A DNA stretch of 64,000 bases from Gammaproteobacteria bacterium (GTDB taxonomy: Bacteria; Pseudomonadota; Gammaproteobacteria; Pseudomonadales; Pseudohongiellaceae), in assembly GCA_009844085.1 (NCBI GenBank), contig VYCF01000024.1, positions 1 to 64,000 of the forward strand. The letters run 5' to 3'. The notes below the pieces were generated by a model, which ran no database searches, had not been told where the DNA came from, and worked only from the letters and a program-made list of their open reading frames with translations. Below are positions 1 to 7,020 of the stretch, one piece after another. The position numbers and the translations under genes were made by a program. Numbering within the stretch: the stretch's first letter is position 1; each line of letters begins with the position of its first letter.

Positions 1-86
1 GTTGTCGCAACCCATTGATTCTATTGGAATACGATTTTCAGCGGGAATCGCTGGTGTTTTTTCGCGAAATCAATTTTTCCACGAAA

Positions 87-1619
87 TTAGTTATAAGAGG
101 TCGCCCAGTAGGGAAGGTAATTTCGGCTTCTTGTGCTGGCGTCCGGTTTCTCGGCGACAATCATTTCAGCCTTCAGCGCTTCGTTGAGCAGTCGCGAAAC
201 GGTGGCGGCGCTTCGGTTCGAAAGGCCGAATCTCTGCCGTAGCGAGGCGTTGCTGGTCTTTTCGCCCAGGACGTAGCGGAGGCAGGCGTGTTGGTACACC
301 GCCCGCAATCGGTCCGTCCTGGACATGTCCCTGAAATCCTGTCGCGCGTATATTGTCACGCGCATGAAATCCGGTAGCGTTTCAAACCTCGGTGGCGGTA
401 GTTGAGCCGACTCGATGGCGAGGATGGCATTCCTGATGCCGCTGCCGAGTTCCTCGCAAATGCCGGCGCGACGCATGATGGCCGCCATTGCCTTGTTTCG
501 TGTCTGGGGCCGAACATCGACCAAACGGTTCAGCTTGACCAGCGATTCGCCCGGATTGGTGATTTCAACCCTGTTCGAGTAAATCTCCACCATTGGTCCG
601 CAGCTGGTCATGGCAAGGTCCTGATGCACAAGCATGTTCGCGACCAATTCCCGGACCGCCGGTATGGAATACATCGATACGGTTTCGCGGAAGATTCTCC
701 CAATCACCTCTTTCGTCGGCAGCAAAGCGTCGATGTAATCCATCAATTGCTCGAATCCCACCGCGTATCCCCGATGGAAGACCCGTTCCCGGTTGGTTTC
801 AATATTGCTTTTCCCGGAGTATTGGATAACGCGAACCGCTTTTGGCCACAGACCGGAAAAGTCCCGTAAGTCTTCCGCAAGCAGAATGGCGCCGAGATTC
901 GTTATGTTCCAGTTGTCCGGCATATTGCGCTCGAGCATTCCGTCCGAGCACAGCGCATCCGCGGCCATCTGCGGTTCCAGCGCGGTTGGCATCCCAAGTA
1001 GCTTGAAGTATTTCTGCCAATCCAGCGCGTTGATGGCATCGTTGGTGTTTACGCCGCCATTGATCAGGCGCTTTTCGAACGGTGTTTGATCGAAGACGCG
1101 CCACAAGGCGCGTTCCCGTTCCGGCGCCTGCCGCAATGGCCGTGTTACCGAGCCGACTCGAATGTAATCCATTCCATCGAACCGAACGGGGATGTTTCGA
1201 GCTCTTTCGATTTCAGCCAGGACAATTTTCATGCCATCTACTTCGACCGCATGGAAACTGAAGTTGATTTTCGGCTCCAACAGCCGCAGCAGCCAGTTTT
1301 CCAGCGGTTCGTTGCTCTTTTTCGCGCTATGTGGGTCGAAGCTGGTTCCCACAAGCGCACCGGAGCCGTCTTCGACTCCCCAAAACAGATATCCGAATGG
1401 CTGCTCGTTCAGCGCGGCAGAGTTGGCGAGCGCTGCGATGTATTTACCGATGTCTTTCGGATTGCCGAAATTCCGCTTGAACTCGACCCACTCGGATTCG
1501 CCATCCGGGCGGCACAGGGCGCGGACCAGGGCGGCATAATCCTTTTCGGGGAGCGGTGGTTCTTGTACGCCGTCGGGCGTGCGCGCTGATTGGTTGGAAT
1601 CGGAGAGAGGGGCTTCCAT
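87..1619 (-). CDS. AlbA_2 / Schlafen-like DNA-binding protein with ATPase-like C-terminal region
   Basis: Predicted 510-residue protein of the family annotated as putative ATP-binding transcriptional regulator or RecG-like C-terminal protein. The N-terminal AlbA_2 segment contains EWVEFKRNF near residue 45, the usual opening of this domain. A later part with VRELVANMLVHQDL and then NPGESL and ELGSGI (about residues 325–400) matches the HATPase_c_4 pattern of the family. The C-terminal 90 residues look like a winged helix (LRQRFGLSNRSAATVSRLLNEAL). I chose ATG 1619 because GGAG lies 6 bases upstream; an in-frame TTG at 1649 would add 10 residues. Such proteins are common in accessory DNA and their targets are mostly unknown. 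The neighbours (toxin–antitoxin pair, tRNA) suggest an accessory region. The family call is fairly safe, the role is not. Confidence 0.75.
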   Translation of the reverse strand: MEAPLSDSNQSARTPDGVQEPPLPEKDYAALVRALCRPDGESEWVEFKRNFGNPKDIGKYIAALANSAALNEQPFGYLFWGVEDGSGALVGTSFDPHSAKKSNEPLENWLLRLLEPKINFSFHAVEVDGMKIVLAEIERARNIPVRFDGMDYIRVGSVTRPLRQAPERERALWRVFDQTPFEKRLINGGVNTNDAINALDWQKYFKLLGMPTALEPQMAADALCSDGMLERNMPDNWNITNLGAILLAEDLRDFSGLWPKAVRVIQYSGKSNIETNRERVFHRGYAVGFEQLMDYIDALLPTKEVIGRIFRETVSMYSIPAVRELVANMLVHQDLAMTSCGPMVEIYSNRVEITNPGESLVKLNRLVDVRPQTRNKAMAAIMRRAGICEELGSGIRNAILAIESAQLPPPRFETLPDFMRVTIYARQDFRDMSRTDRLRAVYQHACLRYVLGEKTSNASLRQRFGLSNRSAATVSRLLNEALKAEMIVAEKPDASTRSRNYLPYWATSYN

Positions 1620-1771
1620 GATGACTCCAGGTTTTCGATCATTTTTCAAGCGTAGACGAAGTAATGTCGGTATGCGTAATTTCGGGGGAAAATAGTGGTG
1701 TTTTCGGGGAAGCGGCCCGAATTGATATTGTTATGGCCTGAGTGTGTGCCTGGCGGAAGGGGGAGGGCGGT

Positions 1772-2164
1772 ATGCTTGAGAGGACGGGCGGTTGTCTTTG
1801 CGGGGGCGTGCGTTACCGGGTCGTGGGGTCATTGCGGCCGATCATCTATTGCCATTGTGGGCAGTGCCGGCGGACCAGTGGGCACTTTGTCGCGGCGACT
1901 GCGGCGGACGCGGATGCGCTGGAGATCGTTGCCGACGAGAGCCTTGCCTGGTTTGTTTCCTCGGAACACGCGTCGCGCGGGTTCTGCCGGCGATGCGGTT
2001 CGAGCCTGTTCTGGCGCCCCGAGAACGGGAGCCGCATCAGCATCATGGCCGGGACGCTGGACAATTCCGACGGGCTGGCACCGGTGGAGCACATCTATGT
2101 CGGCGCCAAGGGGGAGTATTACGAGTTGAAGGATGACCTGCCGAAGAGGCAGGGGCGCACGTGA
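1772..2164 (+). CDS. GFA family (CENP-V/GFA domain) zinc protein
   Basis: A 130-residue protein with the zinc-binding cysteine pattern of the glutathione-dependent formaldehyde-activating (GFA) family: GGCLCGGVRY at the N-terminus, CHCGQCRRTSG in the middle and GFCRRCGSSLFW further on. Members bind zinc through these cysteines. Only a few have been tied to glutathione–formaldehyde adducts and most have no known substrate, so the name should not be read as a proven activity. The start at ATG 1772 is preceded by GGGAGGGCGG; a GTG at 1742 would add 10 residues without a better ribosome site. It ends about 60 bases before tRNA-Leu and appears to be a single-gene unit. Confidence 0.8.
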   Translation: MLERTGGCLCGGVRYRVVGSLRPIIYCHCGQCRRTSGHFVAATAADADALEIVADESLAWFVSSEHASRGFCRRCGSSLFWRPENGSRISIMAGTLDNSDGLAPVEHIYVGAKGEYYELKDDLPKRQGRT

Positions 2165-2225
2165 ATTCGGGAGAAATTTGCCGGGCGAGCACTTACAATG
2201 TTTGGCCCGCGTCCCGCTCCGACCC

Positions 2226-2313
2226 GCCCGGGTGGTGAAACTGGTAGACACAAGGGACTTAAAATCCCTCGATCATTGCGATCGTGCCGGTTCGATTCCG
2301 GCCCCGGGCACCA
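2226..2313 (+). tRNA. tRNA-Leu (anticodon UAA)
   Basis: An 88-base cloverleaf including an encoded CCA. The acceptor stem GCCCGGG (2226–2232) pairs with CCCGGGC (2303–2309), followed by A and CCA. The anticodon arm is GGGA-CTTAAAA-TCCC, giving anticodon TAA. A long variable arm (GATCATTGCGATC) marks it as a class II tRNA. The T arm is CCGG-TTCGATT-CCGG. The last part of the gene is duplicated about 780 bases downstream (3065–3084), so this tRNA may have served as an integration site. Confidence 0.97.
2288..2307 (+). repeat. Left copy of 20-bp tRNA 3'-end direct repeat (att-like)
   Basis: The T-arm and acceptor portion of tRNA-Leu, CGGTTCGATTCCGGCCCCGG, recurs exactly at 3065–3084. The two copies enclose the toxin–antitoxin operon and nothing else. 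Elements that integrate at tRNA 3' ends leave this kind of partial tRNA duplicate. No integrase gene remains between the copies, so the event is inferred. The T-arm consensus accounts for about half of the identity and could exaggerate the match. Confidence 0.55.
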
Positions 2314-2323
2314 AAACCCTCCG

Positions 2324-2740
2324 TCAAACCCAGGGGTTGACCAGTTCGACCCCCATCGGTTCGAAGTCCCCAACGTTGCGCGTAGCCAGCGTCAATCCGT
2401 GCGCGAGCGCCGTGGCGCCGATCATGGCGTCGCGAATGGGCCGCGGGTCGGGCACATGGAGGCTCGCGCACATTCTGGCCACTTGTAAATCGACCGGCAG
2501 AATCCGGTTTTCGAATGCCGGCAAGACCTGTTCGTCCAGCCAGGTGCGAAACATCTTGCCCTGTGCGGGATCCTGCCGCTCGATGCGCAATACACCGACC
2601 TCAATTTCCTCAATCGTTACCACGGAAAGAAAGAGTTCCGCGACATCCAAAGAGCGCGACCAGCGCGAAACTGAACGATCGCCCTTGCCTGCGCCGATCT
2701 TGCGCAACTCGGACACTACATTGGTATCGAGCAGATACAT
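2324..2740 (-). CDS. VapC/FitB-type PIN-domain toxin
   Basis: A 138-residue PIN-domain ribonuclease, the toxin of a type II toxin–antitoxin pair. Likely metal-binding acids are visible: D5 in LLDTN, E44/E45 in VTIEEIEVG, D104 in RDAMIGA and D125 after the ATRN motif. The C-terminal NPW is typical of the FitB-like subgroup. VapC toxins cut tRNA or rRNA when the labile antitoxin is lost. Its start codon overlaps the antitoxin stop by one base (TGATG), so the two are translationally coupled. The antitoxin is Phd/YefM-like rather than AbrB-like, a combination common for this subgroup. The gene begins 10 bases after the tRNA-Leu 3' end, in the opposite orientation. Confidence 0.88.
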   Translation of the reverse strand: MYLLDTNVVSELRKIGAGKGDRSVSRWSRSLDVAELFLSVVTIEEIEVGVLRIERQDPAQGKMFRTWLDEQVLPAFENRILPVDLQVARMCASLHVPDPRPIRDAMIGATALAHGLTLATRNVGDFEPMGVELVNPWV

Positions 2741-2994
2741 CAGGCCAGATTGGCCTTACGCGGATACTCGCGGCGGTCGGGAATCGGCAGTTCGATATTC
2801 TCCGACCCTGGAAGGGCGAGCAGTTCGGCTATGTTGCGCCGGTCTCCCGTCAAACGTCGATAGTCCTCAACATTCAGCAAGACATGGGCCGGCTTTCCGC
2901 GGTCGGTGATCACTACCGGCCCCTTCTCGGCCGCTTTTTTCGCGCGGCTGGTATCCCTGTTGAATTCCCGGCTTGTCAAAGTGGTCATGCTCAT
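2740..2994 (-). CDS. Phd/YefM-family antitoxin
   Basis: An 84-residue antitoxin. The N-terminal segment TSREFNRDTSRAKKAAEKGPVVIT followed by GKPAHVLL is the Phd/YefM DNA-binding fold. The C-terminal 30 residues (LPGSENIELPIPDRREYP) should be the flexible toxin-binding tail. It is the first gene of the operon and normally represses its own promoter with the toxin. A 16-bp imperfect palindrome at 3017–3032, just upstream of the start, is a good operator candidate. Confidence 0.87.
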   Translation of the reverse strand: MSMTTLTSREFNRDTSRAKKAAEKGPVVITDRGKPAHVLLNVEDYRRLTGDRRNIAELLALPGSENIELPIPDRREYPRKANLA

Positions 2995-3016
2995 TTTCGT
3001 AGTGGGATTAAATTTA

Positions 3017-3032
3017 GTAGAAACGTTACTAC
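3017..3032. promoter_or_regulatory. Candidate operator of the toxin–antitoxin operon
   Basis: GTAGAAACGTTACTAC is an inverted repeat (GTAGwAACGTTwCTAC, with one mismatched pair) 22 bases upstream of the antitoxin start. Phd/YefM antitoxins bind short palindromes at this position. Assignment rests on location and symmetry only. Confidence 0.5.
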
Positions 3033-3064
3033 ATCAATATGCGCCGATGCAAGGGATTTCCTGT

Positions 3065-3090
3065 CGGTTCGATTCCGGCCCCGGTCGCCA
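3065..3090 (+). repeat. tRNA-Leu 3'-end remnant (att-like right copy)
   Basis: An exact 20-bp repeat of the tRNA-Leu T arm/acceptor (2288–2307), then TCGCCA in place of the tRNA end GCACCA. No D arm or anticodon arm precedes it, so it is not a functional tRNA. It lies between the antitoxin promoter and the 3' end of ada and closes a segment of about 0.8 kb that holds only the toxin–antitoxin pair. Confidence 0.55.
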
Positions 3091-3096
3091 TATCCT

Positions 3097-4185
3097 CTAG
3101 GGGTTTGCCTCGCGCTTCAGTAGTGTTCGTTTGCGTTCTATGCCCCAGCGGTATCCGGAGAGGGAGCCGTCGTTGCGGACCACCCGATGGCATGGAACTG
3201 CGACCGCAAGGGGGTTGGCGGCGCAGGCTCCGGCGACGGCCCGCGCCGCGCCGGCTGCACCGATGCGGTTTGCGATCTGGCCGTAGCTTTCGGTCTTTCC
3301 GGGAGGGATCTTCCTGATCGCGTTCCAGACTTTTTGTTGAAACGCAGTGCCGCGGATGTCGAGCGGCAGGTCGACGGCATTTGCCGGGGTTTCGACCTGG
3401 CCGATAGCCCTTGAGGCCAGGGCTTCGAATTCAGGGTCGCCGGCCACTAGTTTTGCGCTCGGGAAGCGGTTTTCGAGATCATCGACGAGGGATTCGGGGC
3501 GGTCCCCAAGCAGGATCGCGCAAACGCCTTTTTCCGTGGCGGCAATCAATATTGCGCCGAGCGAACAGTCTGCAACGGCGAATCGGATTTTTTCTCCCTT
3601 GCCGCCGCCTTGGAAGTTTGCTGGCGACATTCCCAGCGTTTCGGGTGCCTTTGCGTAGAAGCGGCTGGGGGAATTGAATCCGGCGTCGTAGATCGCCTCG
3701 GTGATCGTACCGGAATCGCGCAGGGATTCGCGCATTCGGCCTGATTGGTGCGCTGAGGCATAGGCTTTCGGCGTGCAGCCGGTGACACTCTTGAAGACGC
3801 GATGGAAATGGTAGGGGCTCATGTCCGCGTTGCGGGCGAGTTCTTCCAGACTCGGCGGGTTCTCGGAGAATTCAATCAAGCGGCATGCGGCTTCTACCAG
3901 TTGCGAACGCTTTTCGGCCGGCGACGGCTCATCCGGCTTGCATCGCCGACAGGGCCGGAATCCTGCCTCTTCAGCATCTGCGCAAGTAGCATGAAAGCGG
4001 ACGTTCTCCCGTAGCGGCAGCCGAGCCGGGCAACCCGGGCGGCAATACACGCCTGTCGTCAGCACGGCATAGAAAAACTCGCCAGCGGCATCCGCATCGC
4101 GCTCGACGACCGCCGTCCAGCAATCATCCTCGTCTGGAAGTGGAGGATTCTCAATAATCGGACTGGTTTGCATATCGCTCATCAT
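3097..4185 (-). CDS. ada: Bifunctional DNA repair methyltransferase / regulator Ada
   Basis: A 362-residue protein with the full Ada layout. The N-terminal zinc domain has VYCRPGCPARLP and FRPCRRCKP, supplying four cysteines; the first takes methyl groups from phosphotriesters. An AraC-type helix-turn-helix domain follows (LARNADMSPYHFHRVFKSVTG). The C-terminal O6-methylguanine methyltransferase domain has the acceptor motif PCHRVV. Methylation of the N-terminal cysteine turns Ada into an activator of alkylation-repair genes. No alkA or alkB lies next to it. ATG 4185 and ATG 4182 are both possible starts, with AGGCG upstream. Length and domain order are normal. Confidence 0.95.
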   Translation of the reverse strand: MMSDMQTSPIIENPPLPDEDDCWTAVVERDADAAGEFFYAVLTTGVYCRPGCPARLPLRENVRFHATCADAEEAGFRPCRRCKPDEPSPAEKRSQLVEAACRLIEFSENPPSLEELARNADMSPYHFHRVFKSVTGCTPKAYASAHQSGRMRESLRDSGTITEAIYDAGFNSPSRFYAKAPETLGMSPANFQGGGKGEKIRFAVADCSLGAILIAATEKGVCAILLGDRPESLVDDLENRFPSAKLVAGDPEFEALASRAIGQVETPANAVDLPLDIRGTAFQQKVWNAIRKIPPGKTESYGQIANRIGAAGAARAVAGACAANPLAVAVPCHRVVRNDGSLSGYRWGIERKRTLLKREANP

Positions 4186-4273
4186 CGCCTGGGCTCTCTG
4201 ACACCGGTTTCGTAGAAAGATACTAGGTCAGATGGCAAAACCCGTCATTTCGATTCTTGCGCTCAAATTCCAA

Positions 4274-6022
4274 TCAGTCGATCTGGCCGATGACGTTAAG
4301 CATGGCTTCGCGGTGCTGGTCGAGGAGTTGGTCGGCGAGGGCTTCGGGGTTCCAGTCGGCGATTGTCATGCGGATGTGGCCGTTGGGGTCGAAGTGGAAG
4401 ATCTGGTCGCGGGTGGCGCTGGCGGGGATGTCTTCGAGGAAGCTCGCGCCGGCGATCGTCCATTGCACTTGCAGGGAATTTTCGCCTTCGACGAGGATCT
4501 GGTATTCGCAGGAGTCGATGCGCGGGAACAGGTTGCGCAGGTTGCGGAAACGCAGGTCGAGTTCCTGTCGTGAGACCGCGGGGCTTGAGCCTTTGGGGTC
4601 TTCGAGGTAGGGCGGGTCGCTGAAGAGGGCGATCCACGCGTCGCGTTCGCCTTCGCGCAAGGTTTCGAAATAACGGTCGATGGTGCGCAGCATGCGTGAG
4701 CGGGTGCTTGGCTCGGTTGGCGGTTCGCGGTGGTATTTTTCGGCCAGGCCGTGTTCTTCTTCGAGTTCGCGCATGACGGCGCCGGTTTGTCCGGCGTGTT
4801 TCAGGCTCGTCCACAAGGTCAGTTTGTCGAAGGCCTTGACGAGTTCGGGCAGCAAGGGCGTCGCACCGGGGCTTTCCAGGCTCAGGGCGTCCGGGTCGAT
4901 GTTGCCGACTTCGGCGCTGCCCTGAATGTTCTGCATCAGCAGGAAATGGTTGGACAGGCTTTCCTGCATCGTTCGCGAAAGCCGCTTGAATGCCTGCAGC
5001 AGGCGATGTTCGACGACGTGTTCCCTGTGGTTCACCATGACCAGGAAGGGGTCGAGCCCGTAGTTCTTCAATTGCTGGATGAACAGCCAGAAATGATCCT
5101 TGACGATCGATTTGCCGGCCTGCCAGCGTGGGGACTGGGAGATATTGATGTCTCTCTGGGCGAGACGCAGGGGGGCGTATTCGGTCTGGCTCATTTCTCC
5201 GAGTAGGCCGAGGACGGTGTCGAGGGCGCGCGCGAAACGCGCTGACATCAGCACGCGGCTTTCGGCGGCGAGATAGTCGACCTGGTACAGCGCCTGCTCG
5301 GCGTCGCGCAGTTCGACGTGCATCGCCTCCAGCAGGCCTTCGCAGACCTGGTGTACGCGGACGAAGAGGGCGTCTTCGGGGTAGTCGTTACGGCGGTCGG
5401 GCGTGTACAGATTGTGGACTTGCGCCGGCTTGATCCATTTGTCGTAGTCGAATCCCGCTGTGCCGGCCAGGCCGAGGTCGAAGCCGAGGGCTTCGACCAA
5501 CGCTTGATAACGCAGGTTCAGTTCTTCGCACAGGCGCTCGCCCTGGCTCATGCGGGCGAGTTTCTGCATGACGTCGCCCCAGGCGGATTCGCCGGAAGCC
5601 GGACCGTGAATTCCTTCTGGAATCGAAGATGGCGAAGATGGGACACCCACTGTTTCACGCGAAGATCGAGATGGGTGTCCCATGCTTTTCGATGGGTGTC
5701 CCATGTTTTCGCGCCCCATGGTTTCACGAGAGCCGAATTCGGTGAGGAGGCGGAGTTGGAGGTTGAGGCAGACGACTACGGCTTCGCATTTTTGGCCGCT
5801 GTTGAGGTAGAGGCGTTGGGCGGCCTCGTCGAGGCTTTCCTGGAGGATTTTGAGGGTGATTTCGAAGCTGACGAGCAGGGGGCCGAGCCGGGACGAGAGC
5901 GGCCAGTCGGGAATGACGGGCCAAGCCTGCTCGACCTGTTTTGTGCGGATGTAGAGCTGATAGTCCGAAGCGCTGTCCCCGGAACCTGGCGTCGAGGTTT
6001 CCGGGGGGTACTGCTGCGTCAT
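4274..6022 (-). CDS. Uncharacterised protein with TDO-like middle and SnoaL/NTF2-like C-terminus
   Basis: A 582-residue protein I cannot name with confidence. The middle part (LFVRVHQVCEGLLEAMHVEL, then ARALDTVLGLLGEM) resembles the helical tryptophan/indoleamine 2,3-dioxygenase pattern, but the usual GTGGS loop is not visible. The last 120 residues (RTIDRYFETLREGERDAWIALFSDPPY onward) look like a SnoaL/NTF2-like fold. About residues 105–130 hold three copies of the dispersed ATGGGTGTCCC repeat, read as MGHPS, MGHPS and VGVPS, within a serine-rich linker. ATG 6022 is preceded by AGGGA; a start further upstream would run into the neighbouring gene. No signal peptide. The gene is followed by ada, about 90 bases away. 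Confidence 0.5.
   Translation of the reverse strand: MTQQYPPETSTPGSGDSASDYQLYIRTKQVEQAWPVIPDWPLSSRLGPLLVSFEITLKILQESLDEAAQRLYLNSGQKCEAVVVCLNLQLRLLTEFGSRETMGRENMGHPSKSMGHPSRSSRETVGVPSSPSSIPEGIHGPASGESAWGDVMQKLARMSQGERLCEELNLRYQALVEALGFDLGLAGTAGFDYDKWIKPAQVHNLYTPDRRNDYPEDALFVRVHQVCEGLLEAMHVELRDAEQALYQVDYLAAESRVLMSARFARALDTVLGLLGEMSQTEYAPLRLAQRDINISQSPRWQAGKSIVKDHFWLFIQQLKNYGLDPFLVMVNHREHVVEHRLLQAFKRLSRTMQESLSNHFLLMQNIQGSAEVGNIDPDALSLESPGATPLLPELVKAFDKLTLWTSLKHAGQTGAVMRELEEEHGLAEKYHREPPTEPSTRSRMLRTIDRYFETLREGERDAWIALFSDPPYLEDPKGSSPAVSRQELDLRFRNLRNLFPRIDSCEYQILVEGENSLQVQWTIAGASFLEDIPASATRDQIFHFDPNGHIRMTIADWNPEALADQLLDQHREAMLNVIGQID
5638..5704. repeat. Dispersed ATGGGTGTCCC repeat, cluster of three
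   Basis: Three copies: ATGGGACACCCAC 5638–5650 (reverse orientation) and ATGGGTGTCCCAT at 5671–5683 and 5692–5704, the last two 21 bases apart. Both forward copies carry the G-N-TTTT-type tail seen elsewhere. The cluster lies within the coding sequence of the TDO-like gene and keeps its reading frame. Confidence 0.85.
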
Positions 6023-6071
6023 TGGCGTTCCCTGCCGACGCCGGCGAACCGGCGCCGGGTGTGGCTTCCGG

Positions 6072-6857
6072 CTACAGGAAGTTGTTCGGCCAGATGATCG
6101 AACGCCACATGTGGGCGACGGGGCTGCCGTCGAAGCCGAGTCCTTCCTTAGGTTGCTTGAAGTTGCGGCCGATGATGTCGGTGAAATCCTCGACATCGAC
6201 CTGCACGCCTTCCTCGAACGAATACAGGTCGTTCAGCGTGATCAGCCGCGACGACATGTACCACTTGTGGTTTTTGGCCTCTTCCCACTCCTTCACGAGA
6301 TAGGGCTCGGGCTGGTAATCCGCGCCGAAGAAGCGGATATAAGCCTCGGGGTACTCGTAGCCGACGCTTTCATCGGGGAAGAAACGCAGCGCCTGATGCT
6401 TCTCGATGGCCCAGGCGACTTCCTCGTCGACATAGGGTGCGATCATCTGCGCGCACCAGTAGCCGTGGTCGGTGCGGATCAGGTTGCCGACGCTGATGTC
6501 GTGCAGCAGGCACGCGAGGACGATCTTTTCGTCGAGGCCGTTGATCTTCGCCAGCCTCGCGCTTTGCAGGATGTGGCTCGCCGGGGCGAAACGATATTTA
6601 AAGAAATCGATCAGCGTAGGCGCCTCGGGCATTTTCGGCAGGCGCGGGTCGTCGTGCTGATACCAGGGTCTCGTATCGCCCGGAATGGGGTCCGGCGTGC
6701 CCTCGATGCCGCAGGCCCAGGGCATGGCGATGCGCTTGTCCAGTTCGTCGCTCATTGCCTCTTCGAGCGCGTCGGCCTTGGCGGTCAGAGTTGTCGCGCC
6801 GGCGATAGAGGCGAGCGAGGCGGCGCTCATGTTGGTCAGGAACGAACGGCGGTCCAT
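6072..6857 (-). CDS. Tat-exported HD-domain protein
   Basis: A 261-residue protein that starts MDRRSFLTNM, a twin-arginine signal followed by an alanine-rich hydrophobic stretch, so export by Tat is likely. The HD-type motif is in CLLHDISVGN (about residue 125), with further histidines in TDHGYW and EKHQALRF that could complete a metal site. HD proteins hydrolyse phosphate esters or, less often, act as oxygenases; the substrate is unknown here. GGAGAAGG precedes ATG 6857. It is divergent from the PQQ dehydrogenase, with 163 bases between starts, so they may share regulation. Family confident, function not. Confidence 0.65.
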   Translation of the reverse strand: MDRRSFLTNMSAASLASIAGATTLTAKADALEEAMSDELDKRIAMPWACGIEGTPDPIPGDTRPWYQHDDPRLPKMPEAPTLIDFFKYRFAPASHILQSARLAKINGLDEKIVLACLLHDISVGNLIRTDHGYWCAQMIAPYVDEEVAWAIEKHQALRFFPDESVGYEYPEAYIRFFGADYQPEPYLVKEWEEAKNHKWYMSSRLITLNDLYSFEEGVQVDVEDFTDIIGRNFKQPKEGLGFDGSPVAHMWRSIIWPNNFL

Positions 6858-7020
6858 AAACCTTCTCCTGTGCTGGGTCAATGGTTCAAAGAACATACAT
6901 ATCACAATGCGGGGCATTGCTCTACTGTTTTGTTTATCGGCCGGAGTTAGACTCGGGTTTGCAGTTATGACAGTATTTGCCGGCCAGCCCTTTTCGGCGC
7001 GGCAAAATCCGGTTTTCTGA

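Noticed and set aside
3040..3090. A second complete tRNA gene after the toxin–antitoxin pair
   Set aside because: Only the T arm and part of the acceptor are present; no anticodon or D arm can be folded.
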